Source: Aeromonas sp. FDAARGOS 1405 (lineage in GTDB: Bacteria; Pseudomonadota; Gammaproteobacteria; Enterobacterales; Aeromonadaceae). Taken from it: a stretch of DNA of 64,000 nt. Positions 45,057-54,453 of this stretch are shown here, piece by piece. Made by a program: the position numbers and the translations under genes. The notes beneath the pieces are model-generated. The model had not been told where the DNA came from. It searched no databases and saw only the letters and a list, made by a program, of their open reading frames with translations. Where the stretch lies: positions 1,588,001 to 1,652,000 of the forward strand of contig NZ_CP077311.1 of the NCBI RefSeq assembly GCF_019048265.1, in the 5' to 3' direction. Numbering within the stretch: the stretch's first letter is position 1; each line of letters starts with the position of its first letter.

Positions 45057-45706
45057 AGGGTTTCGAGCCAGTGGTCGATGGCGTGCTTGTTGCCCGCCAG
45101 GATCAGGATGTCGCCCAGTTGCAGCTCCATCTTGCCGGTCAGCACGTTGTGCAGCACGTCACCACGCTTGATGGCGAGCAGCTGGAAATCGCTCTGTTGC
45201 AGCAGGTGGAAGTCGCCCAGTTCCCGGCCGTTCTGTTGCAGGCCAATCACGAACTCGGTCAGCACCATGTCGTGGCCCAGCTCCAGATAGTCGAACAGCC
45301 GGTTGTCCAGCATGCTCTGGGCGACCCGGCGGCCCATGTCCCACTCCGGGTTGATCACCTTGTCGGCGCCCACTTTCTGCAGGATCTTGGCGTGGAACTT
45401 GTCGCGCGCCTTGACCCACACCTTCTTCACGCCCGCCTCTTTCAAGACGAGGGTGGTGAGGATGCTGGTCTCCAGGTTGTCACCGATGGCAACGAAGACG
45501 ATATCGAAATTGGCCAGTCCCAGCTCGGCCACGGTGGCCTCATCGGTGGCGTCGGCCACGATAACGTGATTGCAGAGGGCGGCGATTTGCCGGGTCTTGC
45601 TCTCGTCGATATCGATGGCCAGTACTTCGGCATCTTGCCGTTGCAGCTCTTCGCACAGCGCGCTGCCAAACAGGCCCAGGCCGATGACGGCAAACTGGTT
45701 GTTCAT
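45053..45706 (-). CDS. ktrA: K+ uptake regulatory subunit KtrA
   Basis: This 217-residue RCK protein has the Rossmann motif GLGLFGSALC at the N-terminus, IVADATDEATV, and a C-terminal RCK-C domain (from about 140). It forms an octameric ring that gates KtrB in response to ATP/ADP and NAD(H). It leads the ktrAB operon. The promoter must lie in the 127-bp gap shared with divergent murB. Confidence 0.94.
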   Translation of the reverse strand: MNNQFAVIGLGLFGSALCEELQRQDAEVLAIDIDESKTRQIAALCNHVIVADATDEATVAELGLANFDIVFVAIGDNLETSILTTLVLKEAGVKKVWVKARDKFHAKILQKVGADKVINPEWDMGRRVAQSMLDNRLFDYLELGHDMVLTEFVIGLQQNGRELGDFHLLQQSDFQLLAIKRGDVLHNVLTGKMELQLGDILILAGNKHAIDHWLETL

Positions 45707-45833
45707 GAGTTATTCCTCAGCAGTTGAAGTCGCCTACTCTAAACCACTGCTATTCCCCCGAAAAGGGCTCGGGTTTTTCGTCATGGGGCAACTTGAGGTA
45801 GACTGCGCCCTTGCACCAAGCCGGGATAGACCG

Positions 45834-46871
45834 ATGAAACTGAATGCCAACGCCTCCTTGTTGAAGCTCAACACCCTTGCCCTCGATGCGTATTGCCTCT
45901 GGCTGGCCGAGGTGGAGCAGGTTGCCGATCTGGCGACCCTGCGTGCTGATCCACAACTCAACCAGTTGCCTCGCCTCAATCTGGGCGGCGGCAGCAATAT
46001 GCTCTTCACCACCGATTTTCTCGGTCTGGTGGTGCTCAACCGGCTCAAGGGGATTACCGCTGAAGATGGTGGCGATCACTGGTTGCTCCATGTGGCGGCC
46101 GGTGAAGATTGGCATCAGCTGGTGCGCCATACCTTGCAACAGGGCTGGTTCGGGCTAGAGAATCTGGCGCTCATTCCCGGTACGGTCGGTGCCGCGCCGG
46201 TGCAGAACATCGGTGCCTATGGCGTTGAGCTGGCCGACTTCTGCGCCTATGTCGAGGCGTTCAACTGGCAGAGTGGCGAGATTGAACGGATCGCGGCGGC
46301 AGATTGCCGCTTCGGTTATCGCGACAGCATCTTCAAACACGAGTATCAGGATTCCCACCTGATCACCGCCGTCGGGCTCAAACTGCCCAAGGCGTGGCAA
46401 CCGGTGCAGGGCTATGGCCCACTGGCTGCGCTCGGTGACGCGCCTTCGGCGCAGGCCATCTTCGATACCGTCTGTGCCACCCGCATGGCCAAACTGCCGG
46501 ATCCTGCGGTGCTCGGCAATGCGGGCAGCTTCTTCAAGAATCCGGTGGTGCCTGCCGCGCTGGCGGAGTCGCTCAAGTCGCGCTATCCGCAGATGCCCTG
46601 CTATCCGGCCGGAGAAGGGCAGTCCAAGCTGGCGGCGGGCTGGCTCATCGATCAGTGCGGTTTGAAAGGTTTCGCCATTGGCCGTGCCGCTGTTCATCAG
46701 GAGCAGGCGCTGGTGCTGGTCAATCTGGGGGGCGCCAGTGCCATGGAGCTGATCGCGCTGGCGGCCCATGTCCGCGACTGCGTGGAGCAGACGTTTGGCG
46801 TGGTGCTGGAGCACGAGGTGCGCTTTATGGGCGCGCACGGTGAAACCTGGCTCGACGAGGTGCTCTCATGA
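45834..46871 (+). CDS. murB: UDP-N-acetylenolpyruvoylglucosamine reductase MurB
   Basis: This 345-residue type I MurB has FAD-binding LGGGSNMLF, IPGTVGAAPVQNIGAYG, the active-site GNAGSFFKNPVV (Ser) and a C-terminal LEHEVRFMG with the catalytic Glu region. It reduces UDP-GlcNAc-enolpyruvate to UDP-MurNAc. The start at 45834 (MKLNANASLL) matches the homologous N-terminus; an 88-codon in-frame extension runs antisense over ktrA and was rejected. The stop overlaps birA by 4 bp, as in enteric bacteria. Confidence 0.96.
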   Translation: MKLNANASLLKLNTLALDAYCLWLAEVEQVADLATLRADPQLNQLPRLNLGGGSNMLFTTDFLGLVVLNRLKGITAEDGGDHWLLHVAAGEDWHQLVRHTLQQGWFGLENLALIPGTVGAAPVQNIGAYGVELADFCAYVEAFNWQSGEIERIAAADCRFGYRDSIFKHEYQDSHLITAVGLKLPKAWQPVQGYGPLAALGDAPSAQAIFDTVCATRMAKLPDPAVLGNAGSFFKNPVVPAALAESLKSRYPQMPCYPAGEGQSKLAAGWLIDQCGLKGFAIGRAAVHQEQALVLVNLGGASAMELIALAAHVRDCVEQTFGVVLEHEVRFMGAHGETWLDEVLS

Positions 46872-47833
46872 CGTTGACTCCCATCAGACAGACCCTGATC
46901 ACCCTGCTTAGCGACGGCCAGTTTCACTCCGGCGAACAGCTGGGTGAGCAGCTCGGCATCAGCCGGGCGGCGGTAAGCAAACACATGGCGGCGCTCAAGG
47001 AGCTGGGGCTGGATCTCTTTAGCCTGACCGGCAAGGGCTACCGGCTGGCGGTGCCGATGGCGCTATATGATCAGGCTACCTTGCAGGAACTGGCACCGAT
47101 GGCGCCGGTGCACTGTTTTCCGGTCATCGGCTCGACCAACCAGCACCTGCTGGATCGGGTCAATGAGCTGCGCTCCGGCGAGAGCTGTCTGGCCGAGTGT
47201 CAGACAGCCGGGCGCGGTCGTCGTGGCAAACCCTGGATTTCGCCGTTCGGTTGCCAACTGATCCTCAGCATGTACTGGCGACTCGAACAAGGCATGGCGG
47301 CGGCCATGGGGCTCAGTCTGGCGGTCGGCGTGGCAGTGGTTGAAGCGCTGGAGAGCCTTGGCTATCAAGGCGTCGAGCTCAAGTGGCCCAACGATCTCTA
47401 CTATCAGGGCCGCAAGCTGGCGGGCATTCTGGTGGAGATGAGCGGCAGTGCCGGTGCCAGCTGTCATCTGGTGATCGGTATCGGCCTCAATCTGGCGATG
47501 CCGGCCCGTGAAGGGGAGAAGATCGATCAGGCCTGGGCCGAGCTGCGCCACATCAATCTCGAGCTGGTCGACCGCAATGAGCTTGCCGCCCGGATGATCG
47601 TCTATCTGCAGCAGGCGCTGCAGACCTTCGAGCAACACGGTCTGGCGAGCTTTGTCGAGCAGTGGAATCGGCTCGACCATTTCGCTGGTCGCCCCGTCCG
47701 TCTGTTGATGGGGGATCAGGAGATCCGCGGTATCGCCCGTGGTATCGACGATCGCGGAGCCCTGCGGCTGGAGACGGGCGAAGGGGTCAAATTCTATCTG
47801 GGGGGGGAGCTCTCCCTGCGCCGGGGCGACTGA
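46868..47833 (+). CDS. birA: Biotin--protein ligase / biotin operon repressor BirA
   Basis: This 321-residue bifunctional protein has an N-terminal winged helix-turn-helix (about 8-60: GEQLGEQLGISRAAVSKHMAAL), the biotinyl-AMP binding loop GRGRRGKPW, KWPNDLYYQGRKLAGIL and a C-terminal SH3-like domain. It loads biotin on BCCP and represses biotin synthesis. It is translationally coupled to murB and ends before a bidirectional terminator. Confidence 0.96.
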   Translation: MTLTPIRQTLITLLSDGQFHSGEQLGEQLGISRAAVSKHMAALKELGLDLFSLTGKGYRLAVPMALYDQATLQELAPMAPVHCFPVIGSTNQHLLDRVNELRSGESCLAECQTAGRGRRGKPWISPFGCQLILSMYWRLEQGMAAAMGLSLAVGVAVVEALESLGYQGVELKWPNDLYYQGRKLAGILVEMSGSAGASCHLVIGIGLNLAMPAREGEKIDQAWAELRHINLELVDRNELAARMIVYLQQALQTFEQHGLASFVEQWNRLDHFAGRPVRLLMGDQEIRGIARGIDDRGALRLETGEGVKFYLGGELSLRRGD

Positions 47834-47864
47834 GGGTCAGCAAGGCCGCTCATGATGCCAAACA

Positions 47865-47892
47865 GAAGAGGGGGCCTGCGGGCCCCCTCTTC
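47865..47892. terminator. Bidirectional terminator between birA and coaA
   Basis: A perfect 12-bp stem GAAGAGGGGGCC/GGCCCCCTCTTC with a TGCG loop. The T content is modest on both sides. Confidence 0.8.
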
Positions 47893-47913
47893 GTTATCCG
47901 GCAACCGCCGTCA

Positions 47914-48852
47914 TCATTTGCGCAGCTTGATCTGCTCGATGGCGTGCTCATGGCCCTTGGTCATGATGAGGTTGGCTCGCTCACGAGTTGGCAGGATATT
48001 CTCTTGCAAATTCAGATAGTTGATATCTTGCCAGATATTGCTGGCGATCCGAGTTGCCTCACTCTCCGTCAGCTTGGCGTAGTTATGGAAATAGGAGTCG
48101 GGATCCGAGAAGGCGCCGCTTCTGAACTTGAGGAAGCGTTCGATATACCAGGTACGCAGCAGGTCGGCATCGGCGTCCACATAGATGGAGAAGTCGACGA
48201 AGTCCGATACGAAGACCCGATGGGGCTCCTGAGGGTAATCCATGCCGCTTTGCAGCACATTGAGCCCTTCCAGGATCAGGATGTCCGGTTGCTCTACCAC
48301 CTTCTTCTCGTCAGGGATGATGTCGTAGATAAGGTGGGAGTAGACCGGTGCTTCCACCTTCTCGTGACCGGCGCGGATATTAGCGACAAACTCCACCAGA
48401 TGGCGGATGTCGTAGGATTCCGGGAACCCCTTGCGGCGCATCAGGCCGCGCTCTTCCAGTACCTTGTTGGGATAGAGGAAGCCGTCGGTGGTGACCAGCT
48501 CCACCCGAGGGTGTTCCGGCCAGCGCTCCAGCAGCGCCTGCAGAATACGGGCCGTGGTGCTTTTGCCCCCCGCCACGCTGCCGGCAATGCTGATGATATA
48601 GGTGCCCTTGCCGCGGGACTGACCGAGGAACTGCTCCAGTACCCGGCTACGACGCTGCTTGGCTTTGACATAGAGATTGAGCAGGCGGGAGAGGGGCAGG
48701 TAGATCTCTTCCACTTCCCGCAATGACACCTTCTCGTTGATCCCGCGCAGGGTCTGCAGATCGTGTTCGGTCAGGGTCAGGGGGACCGAATCGCGCAATA
48801 ACGCCCATTGATCGCGGGTGAATTGCAGATAGGGGTTATGCTCTGTCGTCAT
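47914..48852 (-). CDS. coaA: Pantothenate kinase CoaA (type I)
   Basis: This 312-residue enzyme has the P-loop [11 protein letters not shown] (about 92-102), [16 protein letters not shown] and [12 protein letters not shown]. It phosphorylates pantothenate in the first step of CoA synthesis and is feedback-inhibited by CoA. The start is the ATG at 48852 ([11 protein letters not shown]); the 154-codon in-frame extension upstream crosses two tRNA genes and is not coding. Its location between birA and the tRNA-tufB block is conserved in enteric bacteria. Confidence 0.96.
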   Translation of the reverse strand: MTTEHNPYLQFTRDQWALLRDSVPLTLTEHDLQTLRGINEKVSLREVEEIYLPLSRLLNLYVKAKQRRSRVLEQFLGQSRGKGTYIISIAGSVAGGKSTTARILQALLERWPEHPRVELVTTDGFLYPNKVLEERGLMRRKGFPESYDIRHLVEFVANIRAGHEKVEAPVYSHLIYDIIPDEKKVVEQPDILILEGLNVLQSGMDYPQEPHRVFVSDFVDFSIYVDADADLLRTWYIERFLKFRSGAFSDPDSYFHNYAKLTESEATRIASNIWQDINYLNLQENILPTRERANLIMTKGHEHAIEQIKLRK

Positions 48853-48992
48853 GGTGTCATCACTGTTTCTTGGGCACGGCGACCATACACCAAGGGTGGG
48901 GGGGCGACAAGGGACGCAGCAGGATTGGCTGATTTCCAGCCGCTTTTTTGCAAACTTCCCAGCAATAAAGCGTATTTTGCCAGGTTCAATGG

Positions 48993-49021
48993 TTGCATCC
49001 CCCAAATCCTTACAATAAAAT
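48993..49021 (+). promoter_or_regulatory. Promoter of the tRNA-Tyr/tRNA-Gly/tufB unit
   Basis: TTGCAT (48993-48998), a 17-bp spacer and TAAAAT (49016-49021) are followed by a GC-rich discriminator GCGCGACGC, typical of stringently controlled stable-RNA promoters. It lies about 95 bp before tRNA-Tyr. Confidence 0.6.
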
Positions 49022-49115
49022 GCGCGACGCTTGGATGTCTGTCGTCTATTTGCCGTGCAAAAGCGATAAAAACAGTGGGTGCAAGCAGAATTACCGCTGT
49101 GACAATCTGGCGTCT

Positions 49116-49200
49116 GGAGGGGTTCCCGAGCGGCCAAAGGGATCAGACTGTAAATCTGACGGCTCTGCCTTCGAAGGTTCGAATCCTTCTCCCTCCACCA
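49116..49200 (+). tRNA. tRNA-Tyr (anticodon GUA)
   Basis: An 85-nt class II tRNA with encoded CCA. It has acceptor GGAGGGG/TCCCTCC (last pair G-U), D-arm TTCCCGAGCGGCCAAAGGGA, anticodon stem-loop CAGACTGTAAATCTG with GTA at 49150-49152, a variable arm and the T-loop GGTTCGAATCC. It closely follows E. coli tyrU and occupies the same position upstream of tufB. Confidence 0.97.
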
Positions 49201-49238
49201 TATTTCTCTGCGGTTTGAGTTCTTTGGGTTAGAGAAAT

Positions 49239-49313
<75 letters not shown>

Positions 49314-49317
49314 AGAT

Positions 49318-49389
49318 GCTGATATGGCTCAGGCGTTAGCAGAGCCGCACCCTAGGGTGAGTTCGGCAAGCGAACCAGCCATCAGTACC
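49318..49389 (+). pseudogene. Degenerate tRNA-Thr(GGU) relic without an anticodon loop
   Basis: The 72-nt segment starts 4 bp after tRNA-Gly, exactly where thrT lies in E. coli, and aligns with it along its length. The acceptor is GCTGATA, the D-arm stem GGCTC/GAGCC is intact, and the 3' end CATCAGTACC resembles TATCAGCACC. The anticodon arm CACCC-UUGGUAA-GGGUG is reduced to CACCC-TA-GGGTG: five bases including the GGU anticodon are gone. The T-loop TTCGAAT has decayed to AGCGAAC and the acceptor has mismatches. It cannot serve in decoding. It may persist as a processing or leader structure for tufB mRNA. Confidence 0.82.
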
Positions 49390-49466
49390 TCTCTCTTTCC
49401 CACCAGATTCAAATCCATCATATAAACTGTTCTGTGGTTAGCTTGCCACCGCGTACTCAGCGTTAG

Positions 49467-50666
<1,200 letters not shown>

Positions 50667-50673
50667 TCTTTGG

Positions 50674-50703
50674 CTTACATAAATAAAGCAAAGCCCCTAT
50701 AAT
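50674..50703 (+). promoter_or_regulatory. Probable promoter of tRNA-Trp-secE-nusG inside the tufB terminator
   Basis: CTTACA (50674-50679), an 18-bp spacer and a perfect TATAAT (50698-50703). The -10 box forms the loop and upper stem of the tufB terminator hairpin. The tRNA starts 16 bp after the -10, so the initiating base must be very near its 5' end. Confidence 0.5.
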
Positions 50704-50714
50704 AGGGGCTTTCT
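50690..50714 (+). terminator. tufB terminator
   Basis: An 11-bp stem AAAGCCCCTAT/ATAGGGGCTTT with a single central base (a 3-nt or larger loop in practice) is followed by a short T-rich CTTAT. It lies 24 bp after the tufB stop and overlaps the TATAAT box. Confidence 0.75.
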
Positions 50715-50719
50715 TATGC

Positions 50720-50796
50720 AGGGGCGTAGTTCGAATTGGTAGAACAGCGGTCTCCAAAACCGATGGTTGCGGGTTCGAGTCCTGCCGCCCCTGCCA
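50720..50796 (+). tRNA. tRNA-Trp (anticodon CCA)
   Basis: A 77-nt tRNA with encoded CCA. It has acceptor AGGGGCG/CGCCCCT, anticodon loop CTCCAAA with CCA at 50754-50756, and T-loop GGTTCGAGTCC. The D-loop is one base longer than in E. coli (GTTCGAATTGG). It sits between tufB and secE. Confidence 0.96.
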
Positions 50797-50856
50797 TATA
50801 CCTCGTCTCGTACGGGGCTTTTGTGTCTTTGGTTACGTCAGATACAGGTGGGTTGT

Positions 50857-51228
50857 ATGAGTGTTAGTTCTGAGAGCCAGGGCGGAAGCAAGGATACCCT
50901 GCTTTGGGGCCTGGTTTTCATTATCCTGGCGGCCGCTGTAGTGGGTAATTACCTGCTCAACGATGTTGTCGCTGCCGTCCGCGCCCTGGGTGTGGTCGTT
51001 GTCATTGCTGCTGCTGGTGCAGTAGCCCTGCAAACCACCAAGGGAAAGGCAACACTGGCATTCGCCCGTGAGTCTCGCCTGGAAGTCCGCAAGGTCGTAT
51101 GGCCGACCCGTCAGGAAGCCATTCAGACAACCCTGATTGTGCTGGCGGTGACCGCCGTGATGGGGCTGCTGCTGTTCGTTCTGGACGGTGCCTTGGTCTG
51201 GTTGGTCAACCTGATTACCGGTGTGTAA
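50857..51228 (+). CDS. secE: Preprotein translocase subunit SecE
   Basis: This 123-residue inner-membrane protein has three hydrophobic helices (about 14-32, 40-60, 92-120) and the conserved cytoplasmic amphipathic segment [19 protein letters not shown]. It is an essential clamp of SecY in the SecYEG channel. It starts at ATG 50857 after ACAGGTGGGTTGT; the longer frame would run back into the tRNA. It is coupled to nusG 9 bp downstream. Confidence 0.96.
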   Translation: MSVSSESQGGSKDTLLWGLVFIILAAAVVGNYLLNDVVAAVRALGVVVVIAAAGAVALQTTKGKATLAFARESRLEVRKVVWPTRQEAIQTTLIVLAVTAVMGLLLFVLDGALVWLVNLITGV

Positions 51229-51237
51229 GGATAAGCC

Positions 51238-51789
51238 ATGACTGAACAACGTGAACAACGTATGAGATGGTATGTCGTGCAGGCTTTTTCCGGCTATGAA
51301 GGCCGTGTAGCCAAGTCCCTGCGCGAGCATATCAAGATGCATGGCATGGAAGACATGTTCGGTGAAGTACTGGTCCCGACCGAAGAAGTGGTCGAGATGC
51401 GTGCTGGCCAGAAGCGCAAGAGTGAGCGCAAGTTTTTCCCGGGTTATGTCCTGGTCCAGATGATCATGGATGAAACCACATGGCACCTGGTGCGTAACGT
51501 ACCGCGTGTCATGGGCTTCATCGGCGGTACTTCCGACCGTCCGGCACCGATCTCCGACAAAGAGGCCGATGCCATCCTGAACCGTCTGCAGGATGCCCAC
51601 GACAAGCCGCGTCCGAAAACCCTGTTTGAACCGGGTGAAATGGTGCGGGTTGCTGATGGTCCGTTTGCCGACTTCAACGGTACCGTTGAAGAGGTCGATT
51701 ATGAGAAGAGCCGCGTGAAGGTCTCTGTACTGATCTTCGGTCGTTCTACTCCTGTTGAACTGGATTTTGGTCAGGTCGAGAAGGGCTGA
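51238..51789 (+). CDS. nusG: Transcription termination/antitermination factor NusG
   Basis: This 183-residue protein has an NGN domain with [19 protein letters not shown], the linker, and a C-terminal KOW domain [25 protein letters not shown]. It binds RNA polymerase and couples it to Rho or to S10 on the ribosome. Lengths and motifs match E. coli NusG closely. Confidence 0.97.
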   Translation: MTEQREQRMRWYVVQAFSGYEGRVAKSLREHIKMHGMEDMFGEVLVPTEEVVEMRAGQKRKSERKFFPGYVLVQMIMDETTWHLVRNVPRVMGFIGGTSDRPAPISDKEADAILNRLQDAHDKPRPKTLFEPGEMVRVADGPFADFNGTVEEVDYEKSRVKVSVLIFGRSTPVELDFGQVEKG

Positions 51790-51811
51790 TTGAATTCTGT
51801 ACGTTTAACGG

Positions 51812-51840
51812 TTGTCAGGGGCAGCGAATATCTCTATAAT
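51812..51840 (+). promoter_or_regulatory. rplKA promoter embedded in the nusG terminator
   Basis: TTGTCA (51812-51817), a 17-bp spacer and a perfect TATAAT (51835-51840) form a near-consensus sigma-70 promoter. The spacer contains the 5' arm of the nusG terminator and the -10 spans its loop and the base of the 3' arm. Confidence 0.8.
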
Positions 51841-51853
51841 TCGCTGCCCCTTT
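51818..51853 (+). terminator. nusG terminator
   Basis: A 12-bp stem GGGGCAGCGAAT/ATTCGCTGCCCC with a 9-nt loop and TTT, 28 bp after the nusG stop. It overlaps the rplK promoter. Confidence 0.8.
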
Positions 51854-51923
51854 ATTAGTTGGGGAGCCGTTTGCAGGAGCAAGTCTCCGAGGCGCTAGAA
51901 CCCATTTTTGAGGTATTTTCCTA
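51841..51923 (+). promoter_or_regulatory. rplK leader with probable L1-binding translational operator
   Basis: The 5' leader contains GGGGAGCC...GCAGGAGCAAGTCTCCGAGGC, which can fold into a stem with an asymmetric loop like the L1 site of 23S rRNA. In enteric bacteria L1 represses rplKA translation through this region. The assignment is by position and loose structure. Confidence 0.4.
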
Positions 51924-53058
<1,135 letters not shown>

Positions 53059-53067
53059 TTGATGGGT

Positions 53068-53096
53068 TTTACAAGGCGCAAAATTTAATCTATAAT
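53068..53096 (+). promoter_or_regulatory. rplJL-rpoBC promoter embedded in a hairpin
   Basis: TTTACA (53068-53073), a 17-bp spacer and a perfect TATAAT (53091-53096). It repeats the layout of the rplK promoter: the spacer holds the 5' arm of a 13-bp hairpin and the -10 lies in its loop. Confidence 0.75.
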
Positions 53097-53106
53097 TTTG
53101 CGCCTT
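53072..53106 (+). terminator. Hairpin between rplA and rplJ
   Basis: A perfect 13-bp stem CAAGGCGCAAAAT/ATTTTGCGCCTTG with a 9-nt loop, 13 bp after the rplA stop. No T-tract follows, so termination would be weak or Rho-assisted and read-through is likely. Confidence 0.5.
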
Positions 53107-53314
53107 GATTGGTTGGGGGTTTCGACCTCCGTCCAAGACCGCAGGAGGCTGCAAAGCCTTAATGTTTCCTGCGTAGACGGTGCCGGAAACCCAGCGAGAA
53201 AGATTCTTTCTCTTCTGGAATCCTGCTACCGCATCGTTCCCCTCTGTTGTAAAGGTAGGGGGGATGTGTCAGTACTGGGTCATTTGACCCGGATTCAATC
53301 CAGGAGTTAAGCCA
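53107..53314 (+). promoter_or_regulatory. L10 leader (autoregulatory rplJL mRNA leader)
   Basis: The 208-nt leader carries GACCGCAGGA...TCCTGCGTAGACGGTG, the stem with a kink-turn-like internal loop bound by L10(L12)4 in enteric bacteria. A second hairpin is AGAAAGATTCTTTCT. Binding represses rplJL translation. Rho-independent signals are absent. Confidence 0.7.
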
Positions 53315-53815
53315 ATGGCATTGGGACTCGAAGACAAAAAGGCAATTGTTGCTGAAGTCAACGAAGCTGCCAAAGGCGCTCTTTCTGCAGTTGTTGCCGA
53401 TTCTCGCGGTGTCACTGTAGACAAGATGACCGTCCTGCGTAAAACCGCTCGTGAAGCCGGTGTGTACATGCGCGTTGTGCGTAACACCCTGCTGCGTCGC
53501 GCGGTAGAAGGTACCGAATACGAGTGCCTGAACGACGCATTTACCGGTCCTACCTTGATTGCTTTCTCTAACGAACACCCGGGCGCTGCTGCTCGTCTGT
53601 TCAAAGAGTTTGCCAAAGCGAACCAAAAGTTCGAAATCAAGGCTGGCGCTTTTAACGGTGAGTTTATCGCCGCAGCACAAATTGATCGTCTGGCCACGCT
53701 GCCGACTTACGAAGAAGCAATTGCGAAGTTGATGGCGACTATGAAAGAAGCCTCTGCTGGCAAGCTGGTTCGTACTATCGCTGCTGTTCGCGACCAGAAA
53801 CAAGCTGCTGCTTGA
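53315..53815 (+). CDS. rplJ: 50S ribosomal protein L10
   Basis: This 166-residue protein begins [21 protein letters not shown] with conserved [14 protein letters not shown] and [10 protein letters not shown]. The C-terminal helix binds L7/L12 dimers. It anchors the ribosomal stalk and, with L12, represses its own leader. CCAGGAGTTAAGCC precedes the ATG. Confidence 0.98.
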   Translation: MALGLEDKKAIVAEVNEAAKGALSAVVADSRGVTVDKMTVLRKTAREAGVYMRVVRNTLLRRAVEGTEYECLNDAFTGPTLIAFSNEHPGAAARLFKEFAKANQKFEIKAGAFNGEFIAAAQIDRLATLPTYEEAIAKLMATMKEASAGKLVRTIAAVRDQKQAAA

Positions 53816-53866
53816 TTCTCGCCTATTTAGGCTGTTTGAGTTTATTCAACATCAGGAATTTTTGTC

Positions 53867-54229
53867 ATGTCTATCACTAAAGACCAAATCATCGAAGCCG
53901 TTGCTTCCATGTCCGTAATGGAAGTTGTTGAGCTGATCGAAGCTATGGAAGAGAAGTTCGGTGTTTCTGCCGCTGTTGCTGTTGCTGCCGGTCCGGCCGC
54001 TGAAGCAGTAGAAGAGAAGACCGAGTTCGACGTAGTTCTGACTGCTGCCGGTGCCAACAAAGTTGCCGTCATCAAAGCCGTTCGTGGCGCTACCGGTCTG
54101 GGCCTGAAAGAAGCCAAAGATCTGGTAGAAGCTGCTCCGGCTAACCTGAAAGAAGCCGTCTCCAAAGACGAAGCTGAAGCTCTGAAGAAAGAGCTGGAAG
54201 CTGCCGGTGCTTCTGTTGAGATCAAATAA
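53867..54229 (+). CDS. rplL: 50S ribosomal protein L7/L12
   Basis: This 120-residue stalk protein has an N-terminal dimerisation domain ([31 protein letters not shown] in the first 31 residues), an Ala/Val-rich hinge, and a C-terminal factor-binding domain with [14 protein letters not shown] and [12 protein letters not shown]. It is followed by an attenuator before rpoB. Confidence 0.98.
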   Translation: MSITKDQIIEAVASMSVMEVVELIEAMEEKFGVSAAVAVAAGPAAEAVEEKTEFDVVLTAAGANKVAVIKAVRGATGLGLKEAKDLVEAAPANLKEAVSKDEAEALKKELEAAGASVEIK

Positions 54230-54267
54230 TCTGCATTTATGTAGATTAGCCTGATAAAACAGGCTAG

Positions 54268-54298
54268 GGCTGGTGAATTTTTGTTCACCAGCCTTTTT
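54268..54298 (+). terminator. rplL-rpoB attenuator
   Basis: A 10-bp stem GGCTGGTGAA/TTCACCAGCC with a T-rich loop and T5 follows a smaller TAGCCTG/CAGGCTA hairpin (54247-54266). In related bacteria only a fraction of transcripts pass this point, setting the ratio of ribosomal protein to RNA polymerase subunits. Confidence 0.85.
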
Positions 54299-54453
54299 GC
54301 GCTGTAGACTGAGAGCATTTCACACCGTTTACGACTCTCGGTGCACCAGCAATCCGGACTGTCTTCTTTCGTCCGGGCCAACACAAAACGGTGTTGAGAC
54401 AGAGCTGTCCCGCGGGACAGAGTGGGTCACTTATCAGCGAGCTGAGGAACCCT

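Noticed and set aside
49318..49389. Functional tRNA-Thr
   Set aside because: The anticodon itself is absent and the T-loop is degraded, so it cannot decode.
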